Positions 1-8,883 are shown, counted from the first letter of the stretch. The stretch is 50,181 nucleotides of DNA from an uncultured Dysosmobacter sp. (GCF_947631635.1 NZ_CANRMB010000028.1:1-50181); one strand, 5' to 3'. Made by a program: numbers and translations. The notes: generated by a model not told the origin, from the sequence alone.

Positions 1-168
1 TTTCTTCCATGCCTCTTTTGTCTGTTTCCTCATATCCCTTATTATATCATCAAATCTTTATTTTGGACACTCCCGCAGAAATAATCAAGAATCATTGGGC
101 ACTCCGCGGCAAATGCGCCGGAAACGCTCCCATTCGGTACAGTTTCTATATTTCTTCGAAAAAGCGGG

Positions 169-197
169 TTGCAAAACCGGCCTCAAGGCGCTATAAT
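169..197 (+). promoter_or_regulatory. Sigma-A promoter of the cobalamin-riboswitch operon
   Basis: TTGCAA (169-174) and TATAAT (192-197) are separated by 17 bases. Transcription would start near 204, about 20 bases before the cobalamin riboswitch. No other good promoter was seen before the methyltransferase gene, so the six downstream genes probably depend on it. The first 168 bases of the window hold no gene I can support. Confidence 0.7.
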
Positions 198-224
198 AAT
201 TTTATTCATTTTCCTTGACTTGGG

Positions 225-430
225 GCAGGCTGCCCTGCTGAAAAGTGGATAGGAATCCAGGTGTGTTCCCTCTGTGGAACGCTTAAAAAGGAAGCCGGGT
301 GAAAATCCCGCGCGGAGCCGCCGCTGTAAGTGCGGAGCAACTGCGATCATGTCACTGGCGTAAGCTGGGAAGGCGGCAGGAGCGATGACGCACGAGCCAG
401 AAGACTTGCCTGGTGGATGACCGGTCCTCC
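225..430 (+). promoter_or_regulatory. Cobalamin (adenosylcobalamin-class) riboswitch
   Basis: The leader has the conserved elements of cobalamin riboswitches in order: an AGGTGTGTTCC-type start, the core AGCCGGGTGAAAATCCCGC (about 292-311), the GCCGCTGTAAGTGCGG stem, the CACTGGCGTAAGCTGGGAAGGC segment, and the closing B12 box GCCAGAAGACTTGCC (about 398-412). A strong intrinsic terminator follows at 467-509, so control is probably by transcription termination when the cofactor is bound. In such leaders cobalamin turns off B12 synthesis or cobalt/corrinoid uptake, which points to the substrate of the ABC importer downstream. Confidence 0.93.
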
Positions 431-466
431 ACGCGCATTTGGAGGGGCTGGTATTTTGTGTTGGCA

Positions 467-515
467 AAAACGGGCCATTACCGCATTTTTTGTGGTAATG
501 GCTCGTTTTATCTTG
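467..515 (+). terminator. Intrinsic terminator acting as riboswitch expression platform
   Basis: A 16-bp stem (467-482 pairing with 494-509, one G-T wobble) is followed by TTTTATCTT. It lies between the cobalamin riboswitch and the first gene start at 538. This is the expected place for ligand-dependent premature termination. Confidence 0.85.
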
Positions 516-537
516 TCTTGTAAAAGGAAGTGATCTG

Positions 538-1425
538 TTGCCGGTCCAGCACACCGCCGCGGGCGACCGCTGGCGAAAAAAACTGCTCCGCCCCGACGGC
601 ACCCTGTCTCCCCGTATCGCCGACTTAGCGCTGGAACAGCAGTTCTGGCGGGCGCGGATCCAGAATACGGGCCTTATCCCGCCGGACGCCTACTCCGGCA
701 CGGTGTATCAAGCTGTGAAACGTCTGTCCCGGAGCCACGGCGTCTCCTCCGTGCTGGAGATCGGCCCCGGCTGGGGAAATTACACGTTTCGCCTGGTCCG
801 GGATTTTCCCCAAGTGACCTGCGTGGACCTTTCGCCGGACAATCTGGCCTATCTGGAACGGCACGCGGCGGAGCAGGGCGCCGCGCTTGAGACCATCTGC
901 GCCCCCTGGGAGACGGCGGAGGTCCCCCGCCGGGACATGGCGTTTGCCTATAACTGTTTCTACCGGGTCCAGGAGCCCGAACTGTTTTTAAACAAGCTCC
1001 ACCGGACGGCCCGGCGTCTGTGCGTGGCGGGGATGAACGCACCGCCGGAGCTGCCGTGGCTTCCGGCACTGGAGAAGGCCGGTCTCTCCGTCCACTATAC
1101 CCGGCAGGGATGCCGGGAGCTGGGAGAGATCCTGACCTCCATGGGGATCTCCCACCAACTTCTGGACCTCCCCAACCGGCGGGAATACCGCTATCCCCAC
1201 CAGGCGGCCCTGCTGGACCGGGTCCGGGGCTTTCTCACGGAGCCTGTTCCGGACCAGCGGCTTCTCTCCCTCGTCATGCCGTATCACCAGGCGCTTCCCG
1301 ATGGGAGCCTGCTCTGCCGGTATCCATTCACCTCCCAGCTTCTGGTCTGGGAGCCCGCCCTTTCCGACAAATCTCCCCCTGTGACTGACACGGAGGATTT
1401 GGATCATATTTTAAAGGAGATATAA
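538..1425 (+). CDS. Class I SAM-dependent methyltransferase, first gene of the B12-regulated importer operon
   Basis: This is a 295-residue protein with a Rossmann methyltransferase core. Motif I is VLEIGPGWGNYT near residue 77, followed by the acidic VTCVDLS strand that normally holds the SAM ribose. The start is TTG at 538 behind AAGGAAG, and no better ATG exists upstream because the terminator ends just before it. It lies 3 bases before the substrate-binding protein gene and under the same cobalamin riboswitch. The methyl acceptor is not visible from the sequence. The context suggests a role in handling the imported metal or corrinoid, or in making a methylated metal chelator, but that is inference. 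The C-terminal third (about 190-295) is not a motif I recognise. Confidence 0.82.
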   Translation: MPVQHTAAGDRWRKKLLRPDGTLSPRIADLALEQQFWRARIQNTGLIPPDAYSGTVYQAVKRLSRSHGVSSVLEIGPGWGNYTFRLVRDFPQVTCVDLSPDNLAYLERHAAEQGAALETICAPWETAEVPRRDMAFAYNCFYRVQEPELFLNKLHRTARRLCVAGMNAPPELPWLPALEKAGLSVHYTRQGCRELGEILTSMGISHQLLDLPNRREYRYPHQAALLDRVRGFLTEPVPDQRLLSLVMPYHQALPDGSLLCRYPFTSQLLVWEPALSDKSPPVTDTEDLDHILKEI

Positions 1426-1428
1426 AAC

Positions 1429-3021
1429 ATGGAAAGCAAAAAGAAGTTCTGTAAGCTCTTGTCGCTTCTGCTGGCCCTGACCCTTGTGTGGAGCCTGACC
1501 GGCTGCGGCGGCAGCCCCGCCGCAGAGGAGCCGGTGCCCGACGCCGCCCCCGCTGCGGAGTCCACCGTTGATCCCGACGCCGAGATCGTTCTGGCCGGCT
1601 ACCGCAATCTGGCTCCCGGCGAGAAGGACGGCTACTATTGCAGCAAGATCCTCTATGTCTGGGAGCCGCTGGTGACCCAGGATGACAACGCCGCCCCCGT
1701 CCCCTGTCTGGCGGAGGACTGGGAGATGAGTGAGGACGGCACCCAGTGGACCTTCTTCCTGCGCCAGGGTGTGAAGTTCCACGACGGCACCGACTTCAAC
1801 GCCGACGCGGTCATCGCCAACTTTGACCGCATGGGCATCGAGGTGAAAAGCTCCTCCTTCTACCCCCTGGACATCAACTCCCACTACCCCAATCTGGAAA
1901 AATACGAGAAGGTGGACGACTACACCGTCCGCCTGACCTTCTCCCAGCCCGCCCCCACTCAGCTGTACAACATGGTGAATTTCGGCAGCGCCATGTACAG
2001 CCCCGGCTGCTTTGACGAAAACGGCGACTTCAACGGCATCTGTGTGGGCACCGGTCCCTTCAAGATCACGGAAAACAAGCTGGACGAATATGTGCTTCTG
2101 GAGCGCTTTGACGGCTATTGGGGCGAGACCGCCAAGGCCAAGACCATCCGTGTGAAGGTCATCCCCGACGCCGATACCCGCTTCTCCGCCCTGAAGAGCG
2201 GCGAGATCCTGGGCGTCATCGATCTGAACGCCATCCCCACCTCCCTGGCCGTACAGCTGGAGGGCAACAGCGATTTCGCCCTGACCACCACCAAGTCCAC
2301 CATGATCCGCTTCCTGACCCTCAACGGCACCGAGTTCCCCTTCAACGATGTGCGGATGCGGCAGGCCGTCAGCATGGCGCTTCAGCGCTCCGTCATCACC
2401 GAGAGCGTCTATGACGGCTTCGGCACCCCCACCACCAACATTTTGAACTACTCCACCCCCTTCTACAAGGAATTCCCCGTGGAAGAGGACCTGGAAAAGG
2501 CCAAGGAGCTGGCCAACGAGGTGCTGGGCGGCCAGCGCGTCACCGTCACCTATCTCTATAACGGCAACGAGGCCGCCCAGAAGGGGGAAGCCGAGCTGAT
2601 CTCCTCCTGGCTCAGCGAGATCGGCATCGACTGCGAGCTGCAGCCCATGGAGATGACCAACATGAAAGAGCAGATGAAAACCGGCGACTACGGCATCGCC
2701 CGGATGCAGCAGGGCCTTTCCAACTCCGAGCCCGCTACCATTTTCCGCCGCTTCATGCTCACCAGCGGCGACCACAACCAGAATTACAGCCTGGGCTACC
2801 AGAGCGACGAGGTGGACGCCCTGATGGACGAGGCCTCCGCCGCCCTGGACATGGACGTGCGCACCGCCTGCTATGACCGCATCCAGGAGATCTCCACCCA
2901 GGAATTCCCCGTGGTGCCCCTGTTCAACGACATGACCCTGATGGCCTACAGCACCAAGCTCACCGGCTATGATGCCAAGCTTTACGGCATCGAACTGCCC
3001 CTGGTGGCCTGGAAGCAGTGA
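1429..3021 (+). CDS. ABC importer substrate-binding lipoprotein, NikA/OppA family (SBP_bac_5)
   Basis: The 530-residue protein has a lipoprotein signal peptide (basic KKK, hydrophobic stretch, lipobox LTGC with Cys26) followed by a family 5 extracellular solute-binding domain. Family landmarks include the WTFFLRQGVKFHDGT block near residue 105 and the GTGPFKI block near residue 205. The family binds nickel complexes, oligopeptides or opines at the outer face of the membrane. Here the gene sits under a cobalamin riboswitch and before two permeases and two ATPases, so a cobalt complex, another metal chelate or a corrinoid is the most likely ligand. The ribosome binding site AAGGAGA lies just before ATG 1429, in the last bases of the methyltransferase gene. 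Confidence 0.9.
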   Translation: MESKKKFCKLLSLLLALTLVWSLTGCGGSPAAEEPVPDAAPAAESTVDPDAEIVLAGYRNLAPGEKDGYYCSKILYVWEPLVTQDDNAAPVPCLAEDWEMSEDGTQWTFFLRQGVKFHDGTDFNADAVIANFDRMGIEVKSSSFYPLDINSHYPNLEKYEKVDDYTVRLTFSQPAPTQLYNMVNFGSAMYSPGCFDENGDFNGICVGTGPFKITENKLDEYVLLERFDGYWGETAKAKTIRVKVIPDADTRFSALKSGEILGVIDLNAIPTSLAVQLEGNSDFALTTTKSTMIRFLTLNGTEFPFNDVRMRQAVSMALQRSVITESVYDGFGTPTTNILNYSTPFYKEFPVEEDLEKAKELANEVLGGQRVTVTYLYNGNEAAQKGEAELISSWLSEIGIDCELQPMEMTNMKEQMKTGDYGIARMQQGLSNSEPATIFRRFMLTSGDHNQNYSLGYQSDEVDALMDEASAALDMDVRTACYDRIQEISTQEFPVVPLFNDMTLMAYSTKLTGYDAKLYGIELPLVAWKQ

Positions 3022-3030
3022 TCCGACGCG

Positions 3031-3972
3031 ATGGGCCGTTATCTGATCCATAAGCTGGCCTCTTTGGTCCCGGTCCTGCTGGGCATTTCCCTGGCCGCCT
3101 TTGTCCTGGGCGTCCTCTCCCTCGGAGATCCCGCGGAGCTGGCGCTGTCCCAGGGCGGCTACGAGCCCACCCAGGAGCAGATCCAGGCGATGGCGCATCA
3201 AATGGGTCTGGACGCCCCCTATCCTGTGCAGTATCTGCGCTGGGTGGGGCGCGCCCTTACCGGGGACCTGGGGGACTCCTATTCCAGCCGGATGCCGGTG
3301 GCCCAGGAGCTGGGGCGGCGCCTGCCGGTCACGCTGAAGCTGGCGGTCTGCGCCATGGCGCTGGCCTGCGCCGGCGGTCTGCTGCTGGGCTGCACCGCAG
3401 CCGCCTTTCGTGGGCGCTGGCCGGACCGGCTCATCCAAGCCGTCCTCAATTTGCAGCTGTCCATCCCCGCCTTTTGGCTGGCGCTGCTGCTGATCCTGCT
3501 CTTCGCTGAAACGCTGGGCTGGCTGCCCACCAGCGGAAACGGCGGACTGCGCTATATGATCCTGCCCGCCTCCGTCCTCTCCTCCGCCACCATGGCCACT
3601 GCGGCCCGCCTGACCCGCTCCTCCCTGCTGGCGGAGCTGGGCAGGCAGTACTGCACCGCCGCCAGCGCCCGGGGGATCGGGCGCTGGCGGCTGGTCCTGC
3701 GCAACGCCCTGCCCAATGCCATCGTCCCGGTGGTCGCCCTGCTGGGCAACTCCCTGGGCGGGATGCTGGGCGGCTCGGTCATCGTGGAATCCATCTTTGC
3801 ACTGCCCGGCATCGGCAGCTATGCGCTGGAGGCCATCAATAACCGGGATTATCCGGCCCTCCAGGGCTATGTGCTGCTCACCGGCGCGGTGTATGTGGCC
3901 ATCACGCTCCTGGTGGACATCCTCAGTATGCTGCTGGACCCCAAGGTGCGGTTAGGAGGGCGGAAGATATGA
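3031..3972 (+). CDS. ABC importer permease, NikB/DppB type
   Basis: This 313-residue integral membrane protein has the N-terminal membrane segment and extracytoplasmic GxDxPxxxQYxxW region (GLDAPYPVQYLRWV) typical of the first permease of Opp/Nik importers. A binding-protein-dependent transport domain follows, with the EAA loop near residues 214-230 (ARGIGRWRLVLRNALPN). It would form half of the channel. It begins 9 bases after the binding-protein gene and overlaps the next permease by 4 bases. The Shine-Dalgarno is weak, so translation may be coupled. Confidence 0.9.
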   Translation: MGRYLIHKLASLVPVLLGISLAAFVLGVLSLGDPAELALSQGGYEPTQEQIQAMAHQMGLDAPYPVQYLRWVGRALTGDLGDSYSSRMPVAQELGRRLPVTLKLAVCAMALACAGGLLLGCTAAAFRGRWPDRLIQAVLNLQLSIPAFWLALLLILLFAETLGWLPTSGNGGLRYMILPASVLSSATMATAARLTRSSLLAELGRQYCTAASARGIGRWRLVLRNALPNAIVPVVALLGNSLGGMLGGSVIVESIFALPGIGSYALEAINNRDYPALQGYVLLTGAVYVAITLLVDILSMLLDPKVRLGGRKI

Positions 3973-4799
3973 GAAAGCGGCGATCCTCTTTTCAGCTGGC
4001 ATTTGCCGTCACACTGCTGGCGGTCATCCTCCTCTCCAGCCTGCTGGCCCCCTGGCTGGCCCCCTACGACCCCACGGCCATCGACACCACCGTCAAGCTC
4101 CAGGGTCCCTCCGCCGCCCACTGGCTGGGGGTGGACGCCCTGGGCCGGGACATGCTCAGCCGGGTGCTGTACGGCGGGCGGGGCTCCATTCTGGTGGCGC
4201 TTGCCGCCACGGTGCTGTCCATGTTCTTCGGCATGGTCATCGGCGTTCTGGGCGGGTATTTCGGCGGATGGCTGGACTGGGTGCTGACGGTGTTCTCCAA
4301 CATCTTTCAGGGGCTCCCCGGCACCTGCCTGATGATCGCCATCGCCGGTATCCTGGGGCCGGGCGTTCCCAACCTGATCTTGGCCCTGGTCCTCACCTCC
4401 TGGGCGGGCTTCTCCCGCATCGTCCGCACGGAGACCATGCGGCTCAGGGAGGAGGCGTATGTGGAGGGCCTGCGGAGCTTGGGCGCCGGCCCGCTGCGGA
4501 TCCTGACACGGCATGTCGTCCCCAATCTGCTGCCCAACATCGTGGTGCTCTTCACCACCCGGGTGGGCCGGTGCGTGCTGTCCATCGCCTCTTTGAGCTA
4601 TCTGGGCCTTGGGCTGCGGCCTCCCATGCCGGATTGGAGCGTCATGATCAGCGACGCCCGCCTGCACTACCGCAGCGCCCCCCACCTCATCATCGTGCCG
4701 GGCATGTGCATCGTGCTTCTGCTGCTGGGCATCAATCTGCTGGGCGACGCCCTGCGGGACCGCCTGGACGTGCGGAATGAGGAGGTGCGGGAGCTATGA
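3969..4799 (+). CDS. ABC importer permease, NikC/DppC type
   Basis: The 276-residue membrane protein has the short N-terminal domain and the LGVDALGRDMLSRVLYGGR motif near residue 52 that mark the second permease of Nik/Dpp/Opp systems. Further segments surround an EAA loop near residues 165-185 (GLRSLGAGPLRILTRHVVPN). It pairs with the preceding permease and overlaps both neighbours by 4 bases, which indicates one translationally coupled operon. Confidence 0.9.
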   Translation: MRKRRSSFQLAFAVTLLAVILLSSLLAPWLAPYDPTAIDTTVKLQGPSAAHWLGVDALGRDMLSRVLYGGRGSILVALAATVLSMFFGMVIGVLGGYFGGWLDWVLTVFSNIFQGLPGTCLMIAIAGILGPGVPNLILALVLTSWAGFSRIVRTETMRLREEAYVEGLRSLGAGPLRILTRHVVPNLLPNIVVLFTTRVGRCVLSIASLSYLGLGLRPPMPDWSVMISDARLHYRSAPHLIIVPGMCIVLLLLGINLLGDALRDRLDVRNEEVREL

Positions 4800-5716
4800 C
4801 GGACGGACTGCGCATCAAAGACCTCTCCGTGACCTTTCAGCTGCGGGACCGGGACGTCCGGGCGGTGGACGGCGTGTCCGTCCATTTCCCCGCCGGGCAG
4901 ATCACCGGCATCATCGGCGAGAGCGGCTGCGGCAAATCCGTGCTGGGCATGGCGGTCCTGGGCCTGCTGCCCCCCTACGCCAAGGCGGCGGGCAGCATCA
5001 CCTTGGATGGAAGCCCTCTCCTGGGGACACGCCGCGCGCTCGGCGTCAAGCTCGGCCTGATCCCCCAAAATCCCGCCGAATCCCTGAATCCGGCCCGCAC
5101 CGTGCAGGCCCACCTGTCGGAGGCCCTGCGCCCGCTGTCCCTAAGCCGCCGGGAGGCGAAGGCGTGGAGCGCCCAACTGCTGCGGGACTTCGGTTTTCCG
5201 GACCCCGCCCGCGTGCTGAAGGCCTATCCCCACGAGTTGAGCGGCGGGATGCAGCAGCGGGTCCTCTGCGCCGTCGGCTCCGCCTGCACACCCGCCTGGC
5301 TGCTGGCGGACGAACCCACCAAGGGCCTGGACAGCGCCCTGCGGGACCAGGTGCTGGACACTCTAGGCTCCATGCGGGGCCGCGGTGTTGCCAGTATGCT
5401 GGTCATCACCCACGACCTGACCCTCGCCCGGAGCCTCTGCCAGTCCCTGGCCGTCATGTACGCCGGGCAGGTCCTGGAAATGGGGCAGGGCGTATTGGAG
5501 CACCCCCTTCACCCCTATACGGCGGCCTTCCTCAACGCCCTGCCGGAGCACGGCTTCCAGCCCATCCAGGGCATTGCCCCACGGGCGGGCCAGCGGCTGC
5601 CCGGCTGTCCCTTTGCCCCCCGGTGCCCCCACTGCCGGGAGCGGTGCACCCGGGAGCGCCCCGGCGCCTGTCAGCCGGAGTCCCAGCATATGGTGAGGTG
5701 TTTTCTGTATGAGTGA
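4796..5716 (+). CDS. ABC importer ATPase, NikD/DppD type
   Basis: The 306-residue ATPase has Walker A GESGCGKS (about residues 41-48), the signature LSGGMQQR (about 148-155) and a Walker B ending LLADEPTKGLD (about 168-178). The H-loop is in VITHDLT. Its C-terminal CPFAPRCPHC...C segment is the oligopeptide/nickel ATPase extension (oligo_HPY). It would power uptake together with the next gene. The start ATGA overlaps the permease stop. Confidence 0.92.
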   Translation: MTDGLRIKDLSVTFQLRDRDVRAVDGVSVHFPAGQITGIIGESGCGKSVLGMAVLGLLPPYAKAAGSITLDGSPLLGTRRALGVKLGLIPQNPAESLNPARTVQAHLSEALRPLSLSRREAKAWSAQLLRDFGFPDPARVLKAYPHELSGGMQQRVLCAVGSACTPAWLLADEPTKGLDSALRDQVLDTLGSMRGRGVASMLVITHDLTLARSLCQSLAVMYAGQVLEMGQGVLEHPLHPYTAAFLNALPEHGFQPIQGIAPRAGQRLPGCPFAPRCPHCRERCTRERPGACQPESQHMVRCFLYE

Positions 5717-6401
5717 TATCCTGGAATGCCGCCAAATCGTAAAAACCTTTCGCCCCTGCCTCCGCCGCGCGCCTATCCAGGTGCTGGACCATGTGGACCT
5801 CCGCCTCTGCCAGGGGGAGACGCTGGGGCTGATGGGCCCCTCGGGATGCGGAAAAAGCACCCTGGCCCGCATCCTCCTGCGGCTGATCCCCTGCGACGGT
5901 GGGACGGTCCTCTTTCAGGGGCGGGACATCACCCATCTCAGCGGTCAGGCGCTTCTGCCCTTCCGCCGCCAGACACAGCTGATCTCCCAGCGGCCGGAGA
6001 CCTTCTTCGACCCCCGCTGGACCTTCCAGCAGAGTCTGACAGAGCCGATGGACATCTTTCATATCCAGGGCGGCCGCAGGGCCATGGTGGCGGAGCTTCT
6101 GGACCAGGTCAAGCTGACGGACGAGCTGCTGACCCGCCGCCCCCACCAGGTGAGCGGCGGCGAGATCCAGCGTCTGGCCCTGGTGCGGGCGCTGCTGCTC
6201 CAGCCCAGGGTCCTGGTGCTGGACGAGGCGACCTCCATGCTGGACATCTCCGTCCAGGCGCAGATCCTGCAAATTATAAAAGAGGTCCGCCGACGCTACC
6301 ATCTCTCCTGCCTGCTGATCACCCACGACCGGGAGGTGGCGGAATACATGTGCGACCGCATCCAGACGCTTCCCGCGGAGCCGCGGGGCGGTCCGGTATA
6401 G
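5709..6401 (+). CDS. ABC importer ATPase, NikE/DppF type
   Basis: The second ATPase is 230 residues long. It has Walker A GPSGCGKST (about 45-53), signature VSGGEIQR, Walker B VLVLDEATSMLD and an LLITHDREV switch. It is shorter than many DppF proteins because it lacks the Cys-rich C-terminal extension, which is normal for NikE-like subunits. It overlaps the preceding ATPase by 8 bases. Its stop codon falls inside the first arm of the multi-hairpin repeat at 6397-6582, so the repeat was inserted at, or forms, the end of the operon. Confidence 0.9.
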   Translation: MSDILECRQIVKTFRPCLRRAPIQVLDHVDLRLCQGETLGLMGPSGCGKSTLARILLRLIPCDGGTVLFQGRDITHLSGQALLPFRRQTQLISQRPETFFDPRWTFQQSLTEPMDIFHIQGGRRAMVAELLDQVKLTDELLTRRPHQVSGGEIQRLALVRALLLQPRVLVLDEATSMLDISVQAQILQIIKEVRRRYHLSCLLITHDREVAEYMCDRIQTLPAEPRGGPV

Positions 6402-6582
6402 TCAATTATATGAAAAATCGCATAGGATTTTTCAAGCGGGCGATGCCCGCTGTGCGGAAAGCGCACAGCGATTGACTATGAAATGCAAATCAAGGCCGCG
6501 GTCCGCGGCCTGTCACAGCGCACATGCGCTGTGACACTGGAAAAGTGAATGTATCACTTTTCAAGTGATTTGATGATAAACC
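6397..6582. repeat. Multi-hairpin intergenic repeat, copy 1
   Basis: About 186 bases match the sequence at 19709-19894 closely. The unit contains an outer 9-bp stem (ATAGTCAAT/ATTGACTAT) enclosing GCGGGC-GCCCGC and CTGTGCG-CGCACAG hairpins. These are followed by three more hairpins: GGCCGCGG-CCGCGGCC, TGTCACAGCGCA-TGCGCTGTGACA, and an AAAAGTGA-TCACTTTT stem. It follows and slightly overlaps the last gene of the importer operon. No protein is encoded. It may be a non-autonomous mobile repeat or a structured mRNA end. Confidence 0.85.
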
Positions 6583-6629
6583 GCTGACTCCCGTCCGGCG
6601 CGGGCCGCCGCACCCTCTCCTTTCTTCGC

Positions 6630-6665
6630 AAAAGGGGCTGTTTCCCAAAGGAAACAGCCCCTTTT
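6630..6665. terminator. Bidirectional-looking intrinsic terminator
   Basis: AAAAGGGGCTGTTTCC (6630-6645) pairs with GGAAACAGCCCCTTTT (6650-6665) with a short loop. It sits between the converging importer operon and the nucleotidase gene. The A-tract before and T-tract after the stem allow it to work in both directions. Confidence 0.85.
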
Positions 6666-6671
6666 CTCTGC

Positions 6672-8564
6672 TCACCCTCTTTTCCAGCGGCGGCGTTTTC
6701 TTCTCCGGCGGATCAGCGTCACGGTCAGGACCACCAGTGCCGCCAGCGCCAGCAGGACTCCCAGCACGGCCAGCGTGGGCGCGCCCGGATGGGCCAGCAG
6801 CGCCAGCGGGCTCCAGCTGGCCGCTTCGGTCTTGCGGCTCTCCGGCGCGCGGACCGTCCCCTGCTCCTCCAGATAGGCGGCCAGGGCATACCATGCCTTC
6901 AGCTCCGTGCCGTCGGCCGCTTTGACGATGCGGCTCTCCAGGTCTGTGACGATCTCTCCGTTTTCATCCCTGGGTGTGACGGTGAGCAGGCCCATGCTCT
7001 GGGCCTCCACGGCCCCCAGCATCTGGCCGCTGTACAGATCCGCCGCCACCCGGTAGAGCCGGTCGTCCTGAATGGGCGCCGTGCCGCCCTCCGGCAGGAT
7101 CTGTTCCGACGCGGTCACTCTATCCAAAATCATCCGGTGGGGATTCCAGGTCCAGCGCATCCCCGCGCCGTAAAGCTCCGCCGCGGGCATCAGCGCCGAG
7201 ATGGAGGCGTCCACCTCAAAGGCATTTTTCAGGTCCTTCCCCGTCAGATACACCGACACCAGCGGATAGGCCGGGGTGCCGTCGGCGCCGGAGCCCAGGG
7301 AGAGGATATCAAACGCCTGGGCTGTGGTCACCGGCCCCGCCCGCAGGAAGTCCCGGATCACGCCGGATGGCGCCACCGCGAAATCCACCGGCACATAGTC
7401 CGCGCCCTCCAGCCGCTGGATCGCCCGGATATAGGCGTCTCCGATCAGGTTCCCGGTCTCCTCAATGGAAAATGTGCTCCCCTCCACAGAGGCCAGCACC
7501 TGGTCATACCCCAGTCCATAACCGGCCAGATAGGTCTCATTTACCCGGTGTTGAAAACCCTCGGCCAGCGCCGCCATTTCCGGGTCCTCCCGGACCGTGT
7601 CATCCACCGGGATCAGTTGATAGTCCTCCAGCTTCACGCCGCTGTCATCCCGGCTGACCGTCAGAACACCCAGGTTTTGGGTGTATTCTCCGCAGGAGAC
7701 GATGAGGGTGTCATTCACCTGAACAGGCTCCGGCAGGGTGCTGTGGGTGTGGCCGGAGATGATGACATCAATGCCGTCCACGGCCTTCGCCAGCTCATAG
7801 TCCTCCCCCCGCCCCTCCTCGGTGCCGCTGTGGGACAGGCAGATGATATAGTCCGCCCGCTCCTTCTCCCGGATCTCCGCCACCACCCGTCTGGCGGCCT
7901 CCTCAATGGGCTGGTACTCCATACCGGACATGGGCGCGCACTCGTGGGAATCCAATCCCATGACACCGAACACCGCAACCCGGAGGGTGTCATCCCCCAC
8001 CTCCCGCTCCAGCACCACGTAGTCCATCACGGGATAGTCCTCCATGGCCTGAACCAGCTCCCGGCCCGCTTCGGGGGCCACGGGGGTAGTGTAGTTGGCC
8101 TGGACAATGGCGGGCAGCGGGTCCCCGCTGTCCATCGCCGCCCGGAGCATCTCCGCCAGTCCCTGCTGCCGGTAGTCGAACTCATGGTTGCCGAAGGTGG
8201 TCACGTCGCAGCCCATGGCCCCCAGGGCCCGCAGTTCCGGCGCATCCGCCGCGTAAATGGTCTGGAACAAGGAACCCATGGAGAAGTCTCCGGCGTCCAG
8301 GGTGACCACGGCCCTGCCGTTTTCCCCATACCGGGTATCTGCGGCGGCCTCAGCCCGCTGTTCCTCCAACAGCGTGGCAAGGCGGGTATAGCCGCCCCGT
8401 CCATCGCCGTCAGGGTAAAAGTGGTCATGGGTATCATGGGTAAATAAAATCGTCAGCGGCGCGGAGCTTGGCAACGGCTCCGCTGCCACGGCCGGACTCC
8501 CGGTCTGTGTCAGCAGAACGAACGCGCACAGCAGTCCGGCCCAAATACGTCGAATACCCCTCAT
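6672..8564 (-). CDS. Surface-anchored bifunctional metallophosphatase/5'-nucleotidase (UshA family)
   Basis: This is a 630-residue secreted enzyme. A signal peptide (RRIWAGLLCAFVLLTQTGSPAVAA) is followed by the calcineurin-like phosphoesterase domain with metal-ligand motifs THDTHDHF, TLDAGDF, FGNHEFD, SHSG and SGHTHS. A 5'-nucleotidase C-terminal domain comes next. The protein ends with a hydrophobic helix and a very basic tail (RRRRKRRRW), which should hold it in the membrane facing outward. The family removes phosphate from extracellular nucleotides or cyclic 2',3'-nucleotides. The start is taken at 8564, where GAGGAGG lies 9 bases upstream; a start 30 bases earlier lacks such a site. It appears monocistronic. 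Confidence 0.92.
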   Translation of the reverse strand: MRGIRRIWAGLLCAFVLLTQTGSPAVAAEPLPSSAPLTILFTHDTHDHFYPDGDGRGGYTRLATLLEEQRAEAAADTRYGENGRAVVTLDAGDFSMGSLFQTIYAADAPELRALGAMGCDVTTFGNHEFDYRQQGLAEMLRAAMDSGDPLPAIVQANYTTPVAPEAGRELVQAMEDYPVMDYVVLEREVGDDTLRVAVFGVMGLDSHECAPMSGMEYQPIEEAARRVVAEIREKERADYIICLSHSGTEEGRGEDYELAKAVDGIDVIISGHTHSTLPEPVQVNDTLIVSCGEYTQNLGVLTVSRDDSGVKLEDYQLIPVDDTVREDPEMAALAEGFQHRVNETYLAGYGLGYDQVLASVEGSTFSIEETGNLIGDAYIRAIQRLEGADYVPVDFAVAPSGVIRDFLRAGPVTTAQAFDILSLGSGADGTPAYPLVSVYLTGKDLKNAFEVDASISALMPAAELYGAGMRWTWNPHRMILDRVTASEQILPEGGTAPIQDDRLYRVAADLYSGQMLGAVEAQSMGLLTVTPRDENGEIVTDLESRIVKAADGTELKAWYALAAYLEEQGTVRAPESRKTEAASWSPLALLAHPGAPTLAVLGVLLALAALVVLTVTLIRRRRKRRRWKRG

Positions 8565-8760
8565 GGTCTTTTTCCTCCTCTGGTCATTCCGCATATCCGT
8601 ATAGGAGCATTATACCAAACTTTTCCCATTTTACAAAGGGCCGCGGAAAAGCCCCATTTTGAAGGACCGTTGATGCCCGCCTCCGGCAATTTTACTGATC
8701 GTGCGTTGACCGGCTATGATAAACGCAGCGCAATAAGTCGGAATTTGGGGAGGCACAATT

Positions 8761-8883
8761 ATGGACTATAAAGCATACGATAAAGCGCTTAATGCTTCAA
8801 TCTTTATATTGTTTCCTGCAAAGGACATTATGATGATTAATAGAAAATCGGGGGAAAAAATAGTGACGGAAGCTAATGGATGA
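8761..8883 (+). CDS. Small hypothetical protein (40 aa) at the edge of the AT-rich cassette
   Basis: ATG 8761 is 7 bases after GGAGG, an excellent ribosome binding site. The frame runs 40 codons (MDYKAYDKALNASIFILFPA...) to TGA at 8883. A strong bidirectional terminator follows 10 bases later. A short hydrophobic segment (SIFILFPA) is present. I recognise no family. Base composition is AT-rich like the rest of 8.7-11.3 kb. The good start signal and terminator make it more credible than a random frame, but 40 codons alone prove little. Confidence 0.45.
   Translation: MDYKAYDKALNASIFILFPAKDIMMINRKSGEKIVTEANG

Noticed and set aside
1..168. Start of a divergent gene at the left edge
   Set aside because: A CAT (minus ATG) at 8-10 exists, but GAGG lies only one base from it and too little sequence remains to support a gene.
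1411..3438. A 675-codon frame on the minus strand
   Set aside because: It is antisense to the binding-protein and permease genes; its low-complexity Gly/His/Val content is a reflection of GC-rich codon bias.
6789..8447. A 552-codon frame on the plus strand
   Set aside because: It is the shadow of the 5'-nucleotidase gene, without a ribosome binding site or recognisable domain.
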